A stretch of 64,000 nt of DNA from Brevibacillus humidisoli (GCF_020923435.1 NZ_CP087263.1:1073970-1137969), one strand, 5' to 3'; positions 46,302-57,823 are shown, counted from the first letter of the stretch. Numbers and translations are program-made. Notes: generated from the letters alone by a model not told the origin.

Positions 46302-46329
46302 GTCTGAAGGTGAATAGGTGCCTTTAAAT

Positions 46330-46448
46330 CCAGTCCCGTGAGGCTGGCAAGGAGTACGGATACATGACGTAAGGATAAGGGAGACCTCTCTCTTTTTTTG
46401 CAAACCAAACGTCACAAGCTTCTTGTCGGTGGGCAGGAAGCTTTTTTT
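46330..46448 (+). promoter_or_regulatory. PyrR-dependent attenuator 1 (before pyrR)
   Basis: The PyrR binding loop is seen at 46330-46352, with the conserved GTGAGGCTGGCAAGG core, preceded by CCTTTAAA. The terminator follows: stem 46416-46423 with 46436-46443 (AAGCTTCT-type), then seven T. When UMP is plentiful, PyrR bound to the loop blocks the antiterminator and the terminator forms. Confidence 0.88.
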
Positions 46449-46500
46449 GTACCGGAATAGGGAACTCACCTCTGCAGAATGACTCCTGGTTCCGCATTGA

Positions 46501-47076
<576 letters not shown>

Positions 47077-47107
47077 ATGATGAAATGACCCATATATCCT
47101 CTTTAAC

Positions 47108-47210
47108 GCTGATCCCGTGAGGTCGGCAAGGGGAATCTTCTTTCTGACGGTCAGGGGACTGCCGCCGGGAAGAAGTGTGCCTCTTTGCGGACCCGCGAAG
47201 AGGCTTTTTT
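47108..47210 (+). promoter_or_regulatory. PyrR-dependent attenuator 2 (pyrR-pyrP gap)
   Basis: PyrR loop at 47108-47131 (core GTGAGGTCGGCAAGG, preceded by CTTTAA). Terminator stem GCCTCTTTGCGG (47179-47190) with CCGCGAAGAGGC (47193-47204, one G-U), then T to 47210. Confidence 0.88.
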
Positions 47211-47254
47211 GTACGCAGCTTGCCAAAACATGAGATATGGAAAGAAGGGGTAAT

Positions 47255-48616
47255 ATGAAACAAAAGAACTTTATCGATGTTCATGAAGTGCCACCGATTC
47301 ACCGCTTGCTGCCGCTTGGTGTCCAGCACTTGTTCGCAATGTTTGGAGCGACTGTCCTGGTGCCGATCCTGACTGGTCTGGACGTAGCTGTCGCTCTTCT
47401 TTCCAGCGGGCTGGGTACGCTTCTGTTCCTCTTTCTGACCAAAGGGAAAATCCCCAATTACGTTGGCTCTTCGTTTGCCTTTATCGGTCCGATCCTGACC
47501 GTAAGTGCCAGTCACGGAGTGGGCACGGCACTGCTTGGCTGCCTGCTGGCCGGCCTAGTCTACGTATTAGTCGCGGCGATTGTGATGAAAAGCGGCGTCA
47601 ACTGGCTCAATCGCTTGCTGCCGCCAGTTGTCATCGCCTCTGTAATCGTGGTGATCGGGCTCAGCCTGGCGGGTACGGCTGTGGAAATGGCCACCATCGT
47701 CAAAGTTGACGGCAACCCGGTGATCTCACTCACTTCGGTCGAAATCTCACTGGTTACGATGCTGGTGACGGTGTTAGCCGCTGTTGTGCTGCGTGGCTTT
47801 TTCTCCCTGATTCCGATCCTGATCGGGATCGTCAGCGGTTACTTGTACGCACTGATCCGACATCCGGAACTGATCGACTGGGCTAGCGTAGTGAAGGCTG
47901 ATTGGTTCATCTCGCCGATGGAGATGTGGAATCAACACCTCATGACAGGGGAGCTGCTGCATGCGATGAGCAGTCCCGGCGCCTGGCTGACTGCGTTGAT
48001 TCTGGCACCGGTCGCGTTTGTGACATTGGCCGAACACCTGGGTCACCTGTTGGTCACCGGTCGGGTAATGGACCGCGATCTGCTGAAAGAGCCTGGTCTG
48101 CACCGCAGCCTGTTGGGTGATGGACTGGCTACCTCGTTGGCAGCTTTTCTTGGCGGACCTCCCAACACCACGTACGGAGAAAACATCGGTGTGCTGGCGA
48201 TTACGCGTGTATACAGCCGAGCGGTCATCGCGCTGGCAGCAGTGCTCGCCATCTTGTTCGCCTTTGTCGGGAAAATCAGCGCCTTCTTGATGACGATTCC
48301 CACCCCTGTGCTTGGCGGTGTCTCGATCATCTTGTTTGGGATTATTGCGGCACAGGGTCTGCGCATGTACGTGGAAAACGGCGTCGACTTCGCTGACAAA
48401 CGAAACATGATCATCGCCGCCGTAATCCTCGTAACCGGGATTGGCGGCTACAAGATCAGCTTCCAGGAAGCGACGATCTGGCAGTCTTTCCTGCCGAATC
48501 TAACGATTGACAACATCGCCCTCTCCACGTTTCTCGGGATGCTGCTGCATGCCGTGCTGCCAGGGAAGCAAATCCCGGCTGCCGAAGCGACACAATCGGA
48601 ACGGCAAACGGCTTGA
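47255..48616 (+). CDS. pyrP: Uracil permease
   Basis: Membrane proton/uracil symporter of the NCS2 (UraA) family, 453 residues and about 14 helices. VPPIHRLLPLGVQHLFAMFGATVLVP split over the N-terminus, NYVGSSFAFIGP, AEHLGHL with the substrate-binding Glu, and GGPPNTTYGENIGVLA are characteristic. ATG 47255 follows AAGAAGGGG. Bracketed by attenuators 2 and 3, so it is regulated separately from pyrB. Confidence 0.94.
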   Translation: MKQKNFIDVHEVPPIHRLLPLGVQHLFAMFGATVLVPILTGLDVAVALLSSGLGTLLFLFLTKGKIPNYVGSSFAFIGPILTVSASHGVGTALLGCLLAGLVYVLVAAIVMKSGVNWLNRLLPPVVIASVIVVIGLSLAGTAVEMATIVKVDGNPVISLTSVEISLVTMLVTVLAAVVLRGFFSLIPILIGIVSGYLYALIRHPELIDWASVVKADWFISPMEMWNQHLMTGELLHAMSSPGAWLTALILAPVAFVTLAEHLGHLLVTGRVMDRDLLKEPGLHRSLLGDGLATSLAAFLGGPPNTTYGENIGVLAITRVYSRAVIALAAVLAILFAFVGKISAFLMTIPTPVLGGVSIILFGIIAAQGLRMYVENGVDFADKRNMIIAAVILVTGIGGYKISFQEATIWQSFLPNLTIDNIALSTFLGMLLHAVLPGKQIPAAEATQSERQTA

Positions 48617-48636
48617 TCTGATACAAACCTTTAAAA

Positions 48637-48777
48637 CAGCCCTGCGAGGATGGCAAGGTTTGAGCGGGTTTACTCTGTTAGGCTGATGGCCACCAACATC
48701 GTGTCGGTGGCGAATGACACGCCCAACGGAACAAGCTTCTCATCCTTTGCCCCCGCGGCTGGATGAGAAGCTTTTTT
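48637..48777 (+). promoter_or_regulatory. PyrR-dependent attenuator 3 (pyrP-pyrB gap)
   Basis: PyrR loop at 48637-48658 (GCGAGGATGGCAAGG core, preceded by CCTTTAAAA); it differs from the other two at the G before AGG and at the CT pair. Terminator with a perfect 13-bp stem AAGCTTCTCATCC (48733-48745) and GGATGAGAAGCTT (48761-48773), then T to 48777. Confidence 0.87.
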
Positions 48778-48873
48778 CACCCAAACCAAAAGACCATCCT
48801 GGCATTCACCCGCCAGCCGAGCTGACGGGCAGCTCTAGACAGATCGATCACAGTACGGAAGGCGGAGGAAAAA

Positions 48874-49821
48874 ATGGGGAATCACGTTCACTTGACCGGG
48901 ATCAAAGAAATGACAGCAGAGAAAATCGAGAGCATCCTGCATCGCGCGGATCACTGGGCCCGGAAACCGGGAGAGCAGTCTGGCGCGTTGCGGGGACGAT
49001 TTGTGGCCAACCTGTTTTTCGAACCAAGTACCCGTACCCGTTTCTCGTTTGAAGTAGCGGAAAAACGCCTGGGTGCCCATGTGCTCAACTTCGCTGCAGA
49101 GGCTTCTTCCACAACCAAAGGAGAGACGATCTACGACACCCTGCACACATTGGAAGCGATGGGTGTCGAGGCCGCCGTTATCCGCACCAGACACGACGGG
49201 CTGGTGCAGCATCTCTCCGACCAGGTAGGCATGTGCCTGATCAACGCGGGTGACGGTACGAACGAACACCCCACCCAGTGCCTGCTTGATCTTTTGACGA
49301 TGAAGCAGCGATTTGACCGCATCGACGGTCTGCGTGTGGCGATCATCGGTGATATCCGACATAGTCGTGTCGCCGGATCCCACCTGCATGCCCTGCCGAG
49401 ACTGGGAGCGGAACTGCTGCTGGCAGGGCCACCGTCCATGATGCCAAGTCAGGATCTCCTTCCAGCAGGAGTCAGGCAGGTTGAACTGGAGCAAGCAGTG
49501 GAGGAGGCCGATGTGGTGATGATGCTGCGGGTGCAACTGGAGAGGCACACCCATTCGCTGTTCACCAATGCTGATACGTACCATCAAGCGTATGGTCTTA
49601 CCTTGGAACGGGCAGCGCGGATGAAGCCAGAAGCAGTAATCATGCACCCCGCACCGGTCAATCGGGGCGTCGAGATTCACAGTGACCTAGTAGAGTCGGA
49701 AAAGTCGCTGATCACCGCGCAAGTTAGCAACGGAGTGGCGGTCCGCATGGCTGTCCTGGAATACGTACTGAATGGGGGAGAGAAATCATGGGAATCTTGC
49801 TTGCAAACGGCCAACTTTTAG
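48874..49821 (+). CDS. pyrB: Aspartate carbamoyltransferase catalytic subunit
   Basis: Forms N-carbamoyl-L-aspartate from carbamoyl phosphate and Asp. 315 residues. Carbamoyl-phosphate loop FFEPSTRTRFSFE, HPTQCLLDLLT and HPAPVNRGVE are diagnostic. No pyrI regulatory subunit follows, as expected for Gram-positive enzymes. GGCGGAGG precedes the ATG; the end overlaps pyrC by 34 nt. Confidence 0.95.
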   Translation: MGNHVHLTGIKEMTAEKIESILHRADHWARKPGEQSGALRGRFVANLFFEPSTRTRFSFEVAEKRLGAHVLNFAAEASSTTKGETIYDTLHTLEAMGVEAAVIRTRHDGLVQHLSDQVGMCLINAGDGTNEHPTQCLLDLLTMKQRFDRIDGLRVAIIGDIRHSRVAGSHLHALPRLGAELLLAGPPSMMPSQDLLPAGVRQVELEQAVEEADVVMMLRVQLERHTHSLFTNADTYHQAYGLTLERAARMKPEAVIMHPAPVNRGVEIHSDLVESEKSLITAQVSNGVAVRMAVLEYVLNGGEKSWESCLQTANF

Positions 49822-51068
49822 ATGAATTCGGCAAGCTGATAAAAAAGGATGTCCTGGTTGAAGCAAATCGGATCGTACGGATTGCCGAGCGGATAGAGCC
49901 GGACGGACATGAGCAAATCGATCTGGACGGTCTGTTCCTGTCTGCCGGTTTGATCGATATGCACGTCCACCTGCGTGAACCTGGGTTTGAGGAGAAAGAG
50001 ACGATCGCAACCGGTGCCGACGCTGCCGTGCGCGGTGGTTTTACCACGGTCGCCTGCATGCCCAATACCCGACCGGTCATCGACAACGTAGAAACGGTCC
50101 AGTATATCCTGCAACAGGCAAAAGCGGCGAAAAAAGCGCGTGTGCTGCCATACGGCGCGATTACCGTGCGTCAGTTGGGCCGAGAGTTGACCGACTTTGC
50201 TGCACTAAAAGAGACCGGGATCGCCGGTGTCACAGATGACGGAGTCGGGGTGCAGACCAGCGGAATGATGAAACAGGCGATGCTGCGAGCCAAAGAATGG
50301 GGGCTGCCGGTGATTGCTCACTGTGAGGACGAGTCGCTGCTCCCCGGTGGTGCTGCGCTGCACGACGGTGAGGTAGCGGCCCGCCATGGGCTGCCAGGCA
50401 TCCCCTCTGAGTCGGAGTCGATTCACGTCGGGCGTGACATCTTGCTGGCTGAACAGACCGGTGTCCACTATCACGTCTGTCACATCAGTGCCAAGGAATC
50501 GGTTCGCTTGGTCCGCGACGGCAAACGGGCAGGCGTAAACGTGACGGCAGAGGTAACGCCTCATCACCTGCTGCTGTGTGACGAAGACATTCCGGACAGT
50601 CTGGATGCCCGGTGGAAGATGAATCCACCGCTTCGTTCGCGGGCAGATCGGGCTGCCCTGCTGGCTGGATTGAAGGACGGAACGATTGACATCATCGCGA
50701 CCGACCACGCCCCTCACACGGAAGCAGAGAAAGCGAACAGCATCGACCGGGCGCCGTTTGGCATCGTCGGTTTGGAAACGGCTTTTCCGCTGCTGTATAC
50801 CTATCTAGTGTTGAGTGGAGAGTTGACATTGGCGGAGCTGATTGACAAGATGACGGCCAAACCGGCTCGATTGTTTGGACTGCCGTATGGACGGCTTGCC
50901 GAAGGGGAAGTAGCTGATCTGGTAGCGATTGATCTTGAAAAGGAACGAGCCATTGATCCAGATTCATTTGCCAGCAAGGGGCGCAATACCCCGTTTGCCG
51001 GCTGGAAGTGCAAGGGCTGGCCAATGCTGACCATGGTAGACGGTGAGGTTGTCTGGCGACAATCATAA
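49788..51068 (+). CDS. pyrC: Dihydroorotase
   Basis: Type I zinc amidohydrolase that closes carbamoyl-aspartate to dihydroorotate; 426 residues. Zinc ligands in DMHVHLREPGFEEKE, HCED, HYHVCHIS and the catalytic Asp in IIATDHAPHT. Its start lies inside the end of pyrB, giving tight translational coupling. Confidence 0.95.
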   Translation: MGILLANGQLLDEFGKLIKKDVLVEANRIVRIAERIEPDGHEQIDLDGLFLSAGLIDMHVHLREPGFEEKETIATGADAAVRGGFTTVACMPNTRPVIDNVETVQYILQQAKAAKKARVLPYGAITVRQLGRELTDFAALKETGIAGVTDDGVGVQTSGMMKQAMLRAKEWGLPVIAHCEDESLLPGGAALHDGEVAARHGLPGIPSESESIHVGRDILLAEQTGVHYHVCHISAKESVRLVRDGKRAGVNVTAEVTPHHLLLCDEDIPDSLDARWKMNPPLRSRADRAALLAGLKDGTIDIIATDHAPHTEAEKANSIDRAPFGIVGLETAFPLLYTYLVLSGELTLAELIDKMTAKPARLFGLPYGRLAEGEVADLVAIDLEKERAIDPDSFASKGRNTPFAGWKCKGWPMLTMVDGEVVWRQS

Positions 51069-51093
51069 GCGATAGAAAAGAGGAGGAATCCCT

Positions 51094-52191
51094 ATGCGTG
51101 CTAGATTACTACTCGAAGACGGGACAGAATGTGTGGGAACGGCCCTGGGGGCGGCTAGCGAACAGTTTGGCGAAGTGGTCTTCAACACCGGGCTCACAGG
51201 TTACCAGGAAGTGCTGTCCGATCCCTCCTACTGCGGTCAAATCGTGGTCATGACCTATCCATTGATCGGCAACTACGGGATCAACCGCGATGACTTTGAA
51301 GCAGTGCGGCCGTTCATCCACGGATTTGTCGTGCGCGAGCATTGCGACCTGCCGAGCAACTGGCGCAGTGCCAGCACGCTGGACGAACTGCTGAGGGAAT
51401 ATGAGATTCCCGGCATCGCCGGTGTCGATACTCGAATGCTGACGCGCAAGATCCGGCATCATGGAACGCTGCGCGGCCTGATTACAACGGCGGACACGCC
51501 AGCGGATGAACTTATCCATCAGATCAGACGTACGCCGCTGCTTACCGACCAGGTATCACGTGTCTCTACCAAGAGCGTCTTTAGCTGCCCGGGAAACGGG
51601 CCACGCGTTGTATTGGTTGACTTCGGGTCGAAGCACGGCATTTTGCGAGAGTTGACCAAACGCGGCTGCGACGTCGTCGTTGTCCCTTACGATGTGACGG
51701 CAGAAGAGATACGGCGGATTCGGCCAGATGGCGTCCTGCTCTCCAATGGCCCCGGCGACCCGAAAGACGTGCCGGAAGCGATCCATATGATACGCGACCT
51801 GCTTGGCGAATACCCGCTGTTTGGCATCTGCCTGGGGCATCAGCTGTTTGCGCTGGCGTCTGGAGCCAACACCGAGAAGATGAAGTTCGGCCATCGCGGC
51901 GGCAATCATCCGGTGAAAGAGCTGACCAGCGGACGGACGTACATCACATCGCAAAACCATGGCTATGCAGTCACAAGTGAATCGATCGTCGGAACCGGAT
52001 TGGAGATCACGCACATCGCGCTGAACGATGGAACCATCGAAGGACTGCGTGACCTGAACAGACGCGCCTTTTCCGTCCAGTATCATCCAGAAGCAGCACC
52101 CGGTCCGTACGATTCCGGATACCTGTTCGACCAGTTTTTAGAGTTAATTGCAAGCACAAAGGGGGCAAACGCGTATGCCAAAACAACCTGA
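51094..52191 (+). CDS. carA: Carbamoyl-phosphate synthase small (glutaminase) subunit
   Basis: Class I glutamine amidotransferase subunit that feeds ammonia to the large subunit. 365 residues; nucleophile Cys in [13 protein letters not shown], with His and Glu in [24 protein letters not shown] precedes the ATG. Called pyrAA in B. subtilis. Overlaps carB by 17 nt. Confidence 0.95.
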   Translation: MRARLLLEDGTECVGTALGAASEQFGEVVFNTGLTGYQEVLSDPSYCGQIVVMTYPLIGNYGINRDDFEAVRPFIHGFVVREHCDLPSNWRSASTLDELLREYEIPGIAGVDTRMLTRKIRHHGTLRGLITTADTPADELIHQIRRTPLLTDQVSRVSTKSVFSCPGNGPRVVLVDFGSKHGILRELTKRGCDVVVVPYDVTAEEIRRIRPDGVLLSNGPGDPKDVPEAIHMIRDLLGEYPLFGICLGHQLFALASGANTEKMKFGHRGGNHPVKELTSGRTYITSQNHGYAVTSESIVGTGLEITHIALNDGTIEGLRDLNRRAFSVQYHPEAAPGPYDSGYLFDQFLELIASTKGANAYAKTT

Positions 52192-55100
52192 TCTGAAAAA
52201 AATTCTCGTCATCGGCTCCGGGCCGATCGTGATCGGGCAGGCGGCTGAGTTCGACTACGCCGGGACGCAGGCCTGCCAGGCGCTGAAAGAAGAGGGATTG
52301 GAAGTCGTGCTGATCAATTCTAATCCGGCGACGATCATGACCGATACCAACATGGCCGACAAAGTGTACATCGAACCGATCACGCCTGAGTTTGTAGCAC
52401 GGGTGATCCGTCAGGAGAAACCGGATGGGCTGCTCCCGACGCTTGGCGGGCAGACTGGGTTGAACATGGCCGTACAATTGGCTGAAGCTGGTGTGCTGGA
52501 AGCGGAAAACGTCCGACTGCTCGGGACCAATCTCGATTCAATCAAACAGGCGGAAGACCGTGACCTGTTCCGTGCCCTGATGAACGAGCTGGGAGAACCG
52601 ACCCCTGAATCGACCATTGTCACCACGGTAGATGAGGCGGTTCAGTTTGCCCAGGAGATAGGGTATCCAGTCATTGTGCGTCCTGCCTACACACTAGGAG
52701 GGACCGGCGGCGGGATCTGTGACGACGAGGAGAGCCTGCGGGAGATTGTGGCCAATGGATTAAAGTACTCGCCGATCACCCAGTGCCTGATCGAGAAAAG
52801 CATCGCCGGCATGAAAGAGGTCGAATACGAAGTGATGCGCGACGCCAACGATAACTGCATCGTCGTCTGCAATATGGAAAATATCGACCCCGTCGGTGTT
52901 CACACCGGGGACAGCATCGTCGTAGCTCCCAGTCAGACGCTGTCTGACCGCGAGTACCAGATGCTTCGCTCTTCGGCGCTCAACATCATCCGTGCGCTTG
53001 AGATTGAGGGCGGCTGCAACGTGCAGTACGCACTCGACCCGCACAGCTTCCAATACTACGTGATCGAAGTAAACCCGCGTGTCAGCCGTTCCTCCGCCCT
53101 GGCTTCCAAAGCAACCGGCTACCCGATCGCCAAGATGGCGGCCAAGATCGCGATCGGTTATACTCTGGATGAGTTGAAAAACCCGGTGACCGGACAAACG
53201 TATGCTTGCTTTGAGCCGACGCTTGATTATGTGGTCAGCAAAATCCCGCGCTGGCCGTTTGACAAGTTCCACGCTGCCAATCGCCGCCTGGGCACACAGA
53301 TGAAGGCGACAGGGGAAGTGATGGCAATTGGCCGCACGTTTGAAGAGTCGCTGATGAAAGCGGTCCGTTCATTGGAGGTAGGAACCTACCATCTGGAGTT
53401 GGATACGGCGGCAGCGCTACCTGACGAGGCATTGGATCACCGCCTGAAAGTACCGGACGACGAGCGACTGTTCTTGGTCGCAGAAGCGCTTCGACGAGGC
53501 CGCACAATCGAGCAGTTGCACGAATTAACCCGGATTGACCTGTTTTTCCTGCACAAGCTGGAGAAAATCGTCCATTTGGAGCAAGAGCTGGCGTCGGAGG
53601 GGTTTTCGCCGGAGCGCCTGTACGAAGCAAAACGGATCGGCTTTACAGATCGCAAAGTGGCCGAGTTGAGCGGACGGACAGAAGAGGAGATTCGCCGTCT
53701 GCGTAAAGAAAACGGCTTGGTGCCGGTCTATAAAATGGTGGATACCTGCGCAGCCGAGTTCGAGGCCCAGACACCCTACTATTACTCCACCTACGAGCAA
53801 GAAGATGAACGGATGGAAACGGGTAAAAAACGAATCATCGTACTAGGCTCAGGACCGATTCGGATCGGTCAGGGAATCGAGTTTGACTACGCCACCGTTC
53901 ACGCCGTCTGGGCGATCAAGGAAGCGGGATATGAGGCAGTGATTATCAACAACAACCCGGAGACGGTTTCTACTGACTTCAGCACTTCTGACCGACTCTA
54001 TTTCGAACCGCTCTACCTGGAAGATGTGATGAACATCATCGACAAGGAGCAGCCAGAGGGTGTCATCGTCCAGTTTGGCGGTCAAACGGCGATCAATCTG
54101 GCCGACAAACTGGCTCAGCGCGGTGTGCGTATCCTTGGCACCAGTCTGGAAAATATCGATGCTGCCGAGAATCGTGAAAAGTTTGAGGCGCTGCTGCGCA
54201 GTCTCGACCTGGCTCAGCCCCCTGGCAAAACCGTTACCTCTGTGAAAGAGGCGGTGGGGGCAGCGGAGCAACTCGGTTTCCCTGTCCTGGTTCGGCCTTC
54301 TTACGTCCTGGGCGGCCGGGCGATGGAGATCGTCTACAATCAGGAGGAACTGCTCGCCTATATGGAGCAGGCAGTCAAGGTAAATCCGGAGCATCCGGTC
54401 CTGATCGATCGGTATATGCTTGGCGTTGAAGCGGAAGTGGATGCGATCTGTGACGGTGAAAACGTGCTGATCCCGGGCATTATGGAGCACATCGAACGGG
54501 CCGGGGTCCACTCTGGCGACTCGATCGCCGTCTACCCGCCGCAGACGCTGACGGAAGCGATCAAGCGGGAACTGGTGGAGATGACGACCAAGCTGGCTCT
54601 TGCACTGGAAATCAACGGGCTTCTCAACATCCAGTTCGTCATCTACAACAATCGACCGTACGTGATCGAGGTCAATCCACGCTCCTCACGCACCGTTCCG
54701 TTTTTATCCAAGGTAACCGGGATTCCAATGGCTAACATTGCAACCAAAGCCATTCTTGGACACACCATCACCGAACAAGGTTTCCAGCCCGGGTTGCATC
54801 CGGAAGAAGCGATGGTCTCGGTAAAAGTTCCTGTCTTCTCCTTTACCAAACTGCGCCGCCTCGACATTACCTTAGGCCCGGAGATGAAATCGACTGGTGA
54901 GGTGATGGGACGCGAGCGTACGCTGGCCAAAGCATTGTACAAAGGACTGGTTGCCGCCGGAATGAACATTCCAACTCACGGCAGGCTGCTGGTCACCGTA
55001 GCGGACAAGGACAAGGCGGAGACCCTGGAGATTGTCAGTCGCTTCCATAGCCTTGGATTCAAGCTGGTCGCCACATCCGGTACAGCCGATTACTTGGAAA

Positions 55101-55390
55101 AGGCCGGATTTAGCGTTGACCGCGTGCAGAAATTGTCAGAGGGTACACCAAACCTGTTGGACGAGATCCGCACCGGCAAGGTAAATATCGTGCTTAACAC
55201 GCTGACCAAGGGCAAGACACCAGCGCGTGACGGGTTCCGCATACGCCGGGAAGCAGTAGAGAACGGCGCTGTCTGTCTCACCTCGCTGGATACGGCCAAG
55301 GCGCTGCTGCACGTGCTGGAGACGATTACCTTTTCCACGGAATCCATGCCTGAACAGCGAACTGGCAAGCTGGTTGTGACCAGTTCTTAA
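52175..55390 (+). CDS. carB: Carbamoyl-phosphate synthase large subunit
   Basis: 1071 residues, the same length as B. subtilis PyrAB. It has two tandem ATP-grasp synthetase halves, each opened by a repeat of the motif [20 protein letters not shown] or [18 protein letters not shown], an oligomerisation region between them and a C-terminal MGS-like regulatory domain (about 935-1071) where UMP or IMP bind in related enzymes. ATG 52175 follows AAAGGGGG; a GTG-type start 27 bases earlier is less likely. Confidence 0.96.
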   Translation: MPKQPDLKKILVIGSGPIVIGQAAEFDYAGTQACQALKEEGLEVVLINSNPATIMTDTNMADKVYIEPITPEFVARVIRQEKPDGLLPTLGGQTGLNMAVQLAEAGVLEAENVRLLGTNLDSIKQAEDRDLFRALMNELGEPTPESTIVTTVDEAVQFAQEIGYPVIVRPAYTLGGTGGGICDDEESLREIVANGLKYSPITQCLIEKSIAGMKEVEYEVMRDANDNCIVVCNMENIDPVGVHTGDSIVVAPSQTLSDREYQMLRSSALNIIRALEIEGGCNVQYALDPHSFQYYVIEVNPRVSRSSALASKATGYPIAKMAAKIAIGYTLDELKNPVTGQTYACFEPTLDYVVSKIPRWPFDKFHAANRRLGTQMKATGEVMAIGRTFEESLMKAVRSLEVGTYHLELDTAAALPDEALDHRLKVPDDERLFLVAEALRRGRTIEQLHELTRIDLFFLHKLEKIVHLEQELASEGFSPERLYEAKRIGFTDRKVAELSGRTEEEIRRLRKENGLVPVYKMVDTCAAEFEAQTPYYYSTYEQEDERMETGKKRIIVLGSGPIRIGQGIEFDYATVHAVWAIKEAGYEAVIINNNPETVSTDFSTSDRLYFEPLYLEDVMNIIDKEQPEGVIVQFGGQTAINLADKLAQRGVRILGTSLENIDAAENREKFEALLRSLDLAQPPGKTVTSVKEAVGAAEQLGFPVLVRPSYVLGGRAMEIVYNQEELLAYMEQAVKVNPEHPVLIDRYMLGVEAEVDAICDGENVLIPGIMEHIERAGVHSGDSIAVYPPQTLTEAIKRELVEMTTKLALALEINGLLNIQFVIYNNRPYVIEVNPRSSRTVPFLSKVTGIPMANIATKAILGHTITEQGFQPGLHPEEAMVSVKVPVFSFTKLRRLDITLGPEMKSTGEVMGRERTLAKALYKGLVAAGMNIPTHGRLLVTVADKDKAETLEIVSRFHSLGFKLVATSGTADYLEKAGFSVDRVQKLSEGTPNLLDEIRTGKVNIVLNTLTKGKTPARDGFRIRREAVENGAVCLTSLDTAKALLHVLETITFSTESMPEQRTGKLVVTSS

Positions 55391-55485
55391 AATAGGGCGA
55401 AAAACACTCAGGATAGTGGGGGTGCTCGACACAGCCCGCACCTGGGTTCCGTTTTCAAGACATAGAAAGAAGAGGTGGTCAGCCG

Positions 55486-56241
55486 ATGGAGAATGTAAAA
55501 AGCCGCATCATCCTCGCTCTGGACTTTCCTGCCGAAGATGAGATGAACCGCTGCCTGTCTGCTCTGCAGGGCGAGCTCGAATACGTAAAGGTGGGCATGG
55601 AGTTGTTTTATGCAGCCGGCCCTAGCATTGTCTACGCGTTAAAGGAACGAGGGCTCAAAGTGTTTGTCGACTTGAAGGTGCATGACATCCCCAACACGGC
55701 GCGAGGAGCAATGAACAGCTTGGCCCGCCTGGGTGCTGACATGGTTAATGTGCACGTCGCCGGAGGACGGGCGATGATGGAAGCAGCACGCGAAGGACTG
55801 GAGGCGGGAGCGCCTGCAGGCTCCACCCGCCCGCTCTTGATTGGGGTGACGATGCTGACCAGTACCAGCAGGCAGACGATGAACGAGCAGCTGTTGATTC
55901 CTGGACAGGTGGAAGAGGTCGTTGTCGGATATGCCCAACTGGCAAAAGAGGCAGGAATGGACGGGGTCGTGGCCTCACCGTTGGAAGTGCCGCTGGTTAA
56001 GCAGGCAGCCGGCACCGCATTTCAGACGGTAACCCCGGGGATTCGACCGTCCGGCTCTGCACGCGGCGACCAGACACGGGTAACGACGCCGGAGGAAGCG
56101 TTTCGACTGGGCAGTGATTACATCGTCGTCGGCCGAGCGGTCACGGCTGCAGAGGAGCCTCGTGCCGCCTGGCAAGCCATGCTGACCGCACTGCAGAACA
56201 GCACCACAGAGCAGGGGACACCAACAGGAGGGAAACGATGA
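55486..56241 (+). CDS. pyrF: Orotidine 5'-phosphate decarboxylase
   Basis: TIM-barrel enzyme that makes UMP from OMP. 251 residues. Catalytic DxKxxD motif present as FVDLKVHDIPNT; phosphate site TPGIRPSGSARGDQTRV. It follows carB after 95 bases with no pyrK or pyrD in between, unlike B. subtilis. RBS AAGAAGAGGTGG. It overlaps pyrE by ATGA. Confidence 0.95.
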   Translation: MENVKSRIILALDFPAEDEMNRCLSALQGELEYVKVGMELFYAAGPSIVYALKERGLKVFVDLKVHDIPNTARGAMNSLARLGADMVNVHVAGGRAMMEAAREGLEAGAPAGSTRPLLIGVTMLTSTSRQTMNEQLLIPGQVEEVVVGYAQLAKEAGMDGVVASPLEVPLVKQAAGTAFQTVTPGIRPSGSARGDQTRVTTPEEAFRLGSDYIVVGRAVTAAEEPRAAWQAMLTALQNSTTEQGTPTGGKR

Positions 56242-56882
56242 ACAAAGAGACGATATCTTTAGCCAAACAGATTGCCGCTGAGCTGCTGCGGATTGGGGCG
56301 GTTCACTTGCGTCCGGATCAGCCGTTTGTCTGGACATCGGGGCTAAAATCACCGATCTACTGTGATAATCGGATCACGATGTCCCATCCTGATGTGCGTC
56401 GCCAGATCACAGACGGGTTCGTCAGGGTGATCCGTTCTCGCTACCCGCAGGCTGACCTGGTTGCCGGGACTGCTACTGCCGGTATCCCGCATGCAGCCTG
56501 GGTGGCGGATCGGATGGAACTGCCGATGATTTATGTACGTGACAAGGCAAAAGGACACGGCCGGCAAAATCAGATCGAAGGGGAACTGACGCCTGGAAAA
56601 AAAGTAGTCGTGATCGAGGATCTGATCTCCACCGGCGGCAGTTCGCTAAAGGCCGCCCAAGCCGTTCAAGCTGAGGGTGGGGTTGTGCTGGGAGTGGTGG
56701 CGATCTTTTCCTATCAATTCCCCAAGGCTGAGGCCTTGTTTCGCGACGCGGGGATTGAGATGACGACACTCTCCGGATATACCGCATTGCTTGAAGCAGC
56801 CAAGGAACAGCAGGTGATTACGGCAGAACAAGAGAGGCTGCTTGCCGCCTGGAGGGAAACTCCCGAGACGTTTTTCTCCTAA
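56238..56882 (+). CDS. pyrE: Orotate phosphoribosyltransferase
   Basis: Adds ribose-5-phosphate from PRPP to orotate; 214 residues. PRPP motif VVVIEDLISTGGSSLKAA and the flexible-loop segment DKAKGHGRQNQIEG are conserved. Last gene of the operon, followed by a strong terminator. Confidence 0.94.
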   Translation: MNKETISLAKQIAAELLRIGAVHLRPDQPFVWTSGLKSPIYCDNRITMSHPDVRRQITDGFVRVIRSRYPQADLVAGTATAGIPHAAWVADRMELPMIYVRDKAKGHGRQNQIEGELTPGKKVVVIEDLISTGGSSLKAAQAVQAEGGVVLGVVAIFSYQFPKAEALFRDAGIEMTTLSGYTALLEAAKEQQVITAEQERLLAAWRETPETFFS

Positions 56883-56886
56883 ATGG

Positions 56887-56930
56887 AAATCCCTCGGACT
56901 ACCGGTTTCGGTAGTCCGAGGGATTTTTAG
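56887..56930 (+). terminator. Terminator of the pyr operon
   Basis: Perfect 17-bp stem (56887-56903 with 56910-56926) containing CCCTCGGACTACC, 6-nt loop GGTTTC, then T. Very strong. Confidence 0.93.
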
Positions 56931-57096
56931 AAAACAATCTCCTTGTCGTCTGGAGATGCCAATAGTCGATACGTGTCAAACTCAAGTAAAGCGAGATAGG
57001 TGCAAACCACAGCGAAGCAATCAGCATGCCATAACCTCTATATAAAAATAGGCAAATCAGAAACAAGCAAGCGTAGAAGCAGCAACCCTTTTTCAA
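56899..57096 (-). other. Possible small hydrophobic ORF or gene remnant in the pyrE-ccdC gap
   Basis: The 413 bases after the pyr terminator hold no convincing gene. One minus-strand frame (TTG at 57096) would encode 65 residues with a Cys-rich hydrophobic N-terminus (MKKGCCFYACLFLICLFLY) and a second apolar stretch. It lacks a ribosome site and ends inside the pyr terminator hairpin, so it is more likely a decayed fragment or chance. The stretch 57100-57343 shows nothing I can assign. Confidence 0.2.
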
Positions 57097-57343
57097 CCAT
57101 AAAAGTGACTGGGCACAATGTCAATCATATAGCGAGACTTTGGTCAGCCACGTAAACATCCCCAGTGTTGCTACGTCCAGCAGTTTATCAACAGGGACAA
57201 CCTAATCAGGGAATCCCAGGATTACCTCCCCTGGTTTATCATGATTTCCCTCGACAGACATCTTCAAGGTGCTGCAAAACTGAGCTGATGTAAAAATGCC
57301 TCAACGTGCACATTCAGGCGTGTTCCTCTCACGGCGTGGCTTC

Positions 57344-57823
57344 TTACACCGGGCGATTCTTCACGATCTGACGGTACATGATATAGACTGCGATCCGCCA
57401 GGGCAGAATCATGCCGTAGGCTAGGACGAAGAAAAGGCCGGCCGTCTGCATCGGGGTAAACAAATCGCCTACTTCCACTTTCACGATCAAACGGATGACG
57501 AAAAGAGCGAGCAGGACGCCGATAAATGCTTTTGACCGTTTTAAATAGACATGTTCCCCTACAACCTCAAAACGGGAAGAGAGAATCAGCGGGATCGAGA
57601 ACAGCATACCAGCTAGAAACGCGACCAAGTCGTACGAGATGGGTGTAAGTACTTCCGGAAAGTGAAACATGCTGAACCCCGTCGTCATCATCAACGGAGG
57701 CAGCAGGATTTTTTTGGATGATACAGGTCGCTCTGCCGCCCTCAGGCGAATCAGAATAATGACGGCAGCCAGGATCAGAGCAGCAATTGTTCCCACAACG
57801 GCAGGTGTAAAAAGCTGACTCAT
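57344..57823 (-). CDS. CcdC-like membrane protein (DUF1453)
   Basis: 159 residues with five hydrophobic segments. The start SQLFTPAVVGTIAALILAAVIILIRLRAAERPVSSKKI and the central LPPLMMTTGFSMFHFPE match the CcdC/YneJ family, encoded near cytochrome c maturation genes in Bacilli but not strictly needed for it. Here it stands alone on the minus strand. A c-type cytochrome is encoded at 40592, too far for an operon. Confidence 0.75.
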   Translation of the reverse strand: MSQLFTPAVVGTIAALILAAVIILIRLRAAERPVSSKKILLPPLMMTTGFSMFHFPEVLTPISYDLVAFLAGMLFSIPLILSSRFEVVGEHVYLKRSKAFIGVLLALFVIRLIVKVEVGDLFTPMQTAGLFFVLAYGMILPWRIAVYIMYRQIVKNRPV

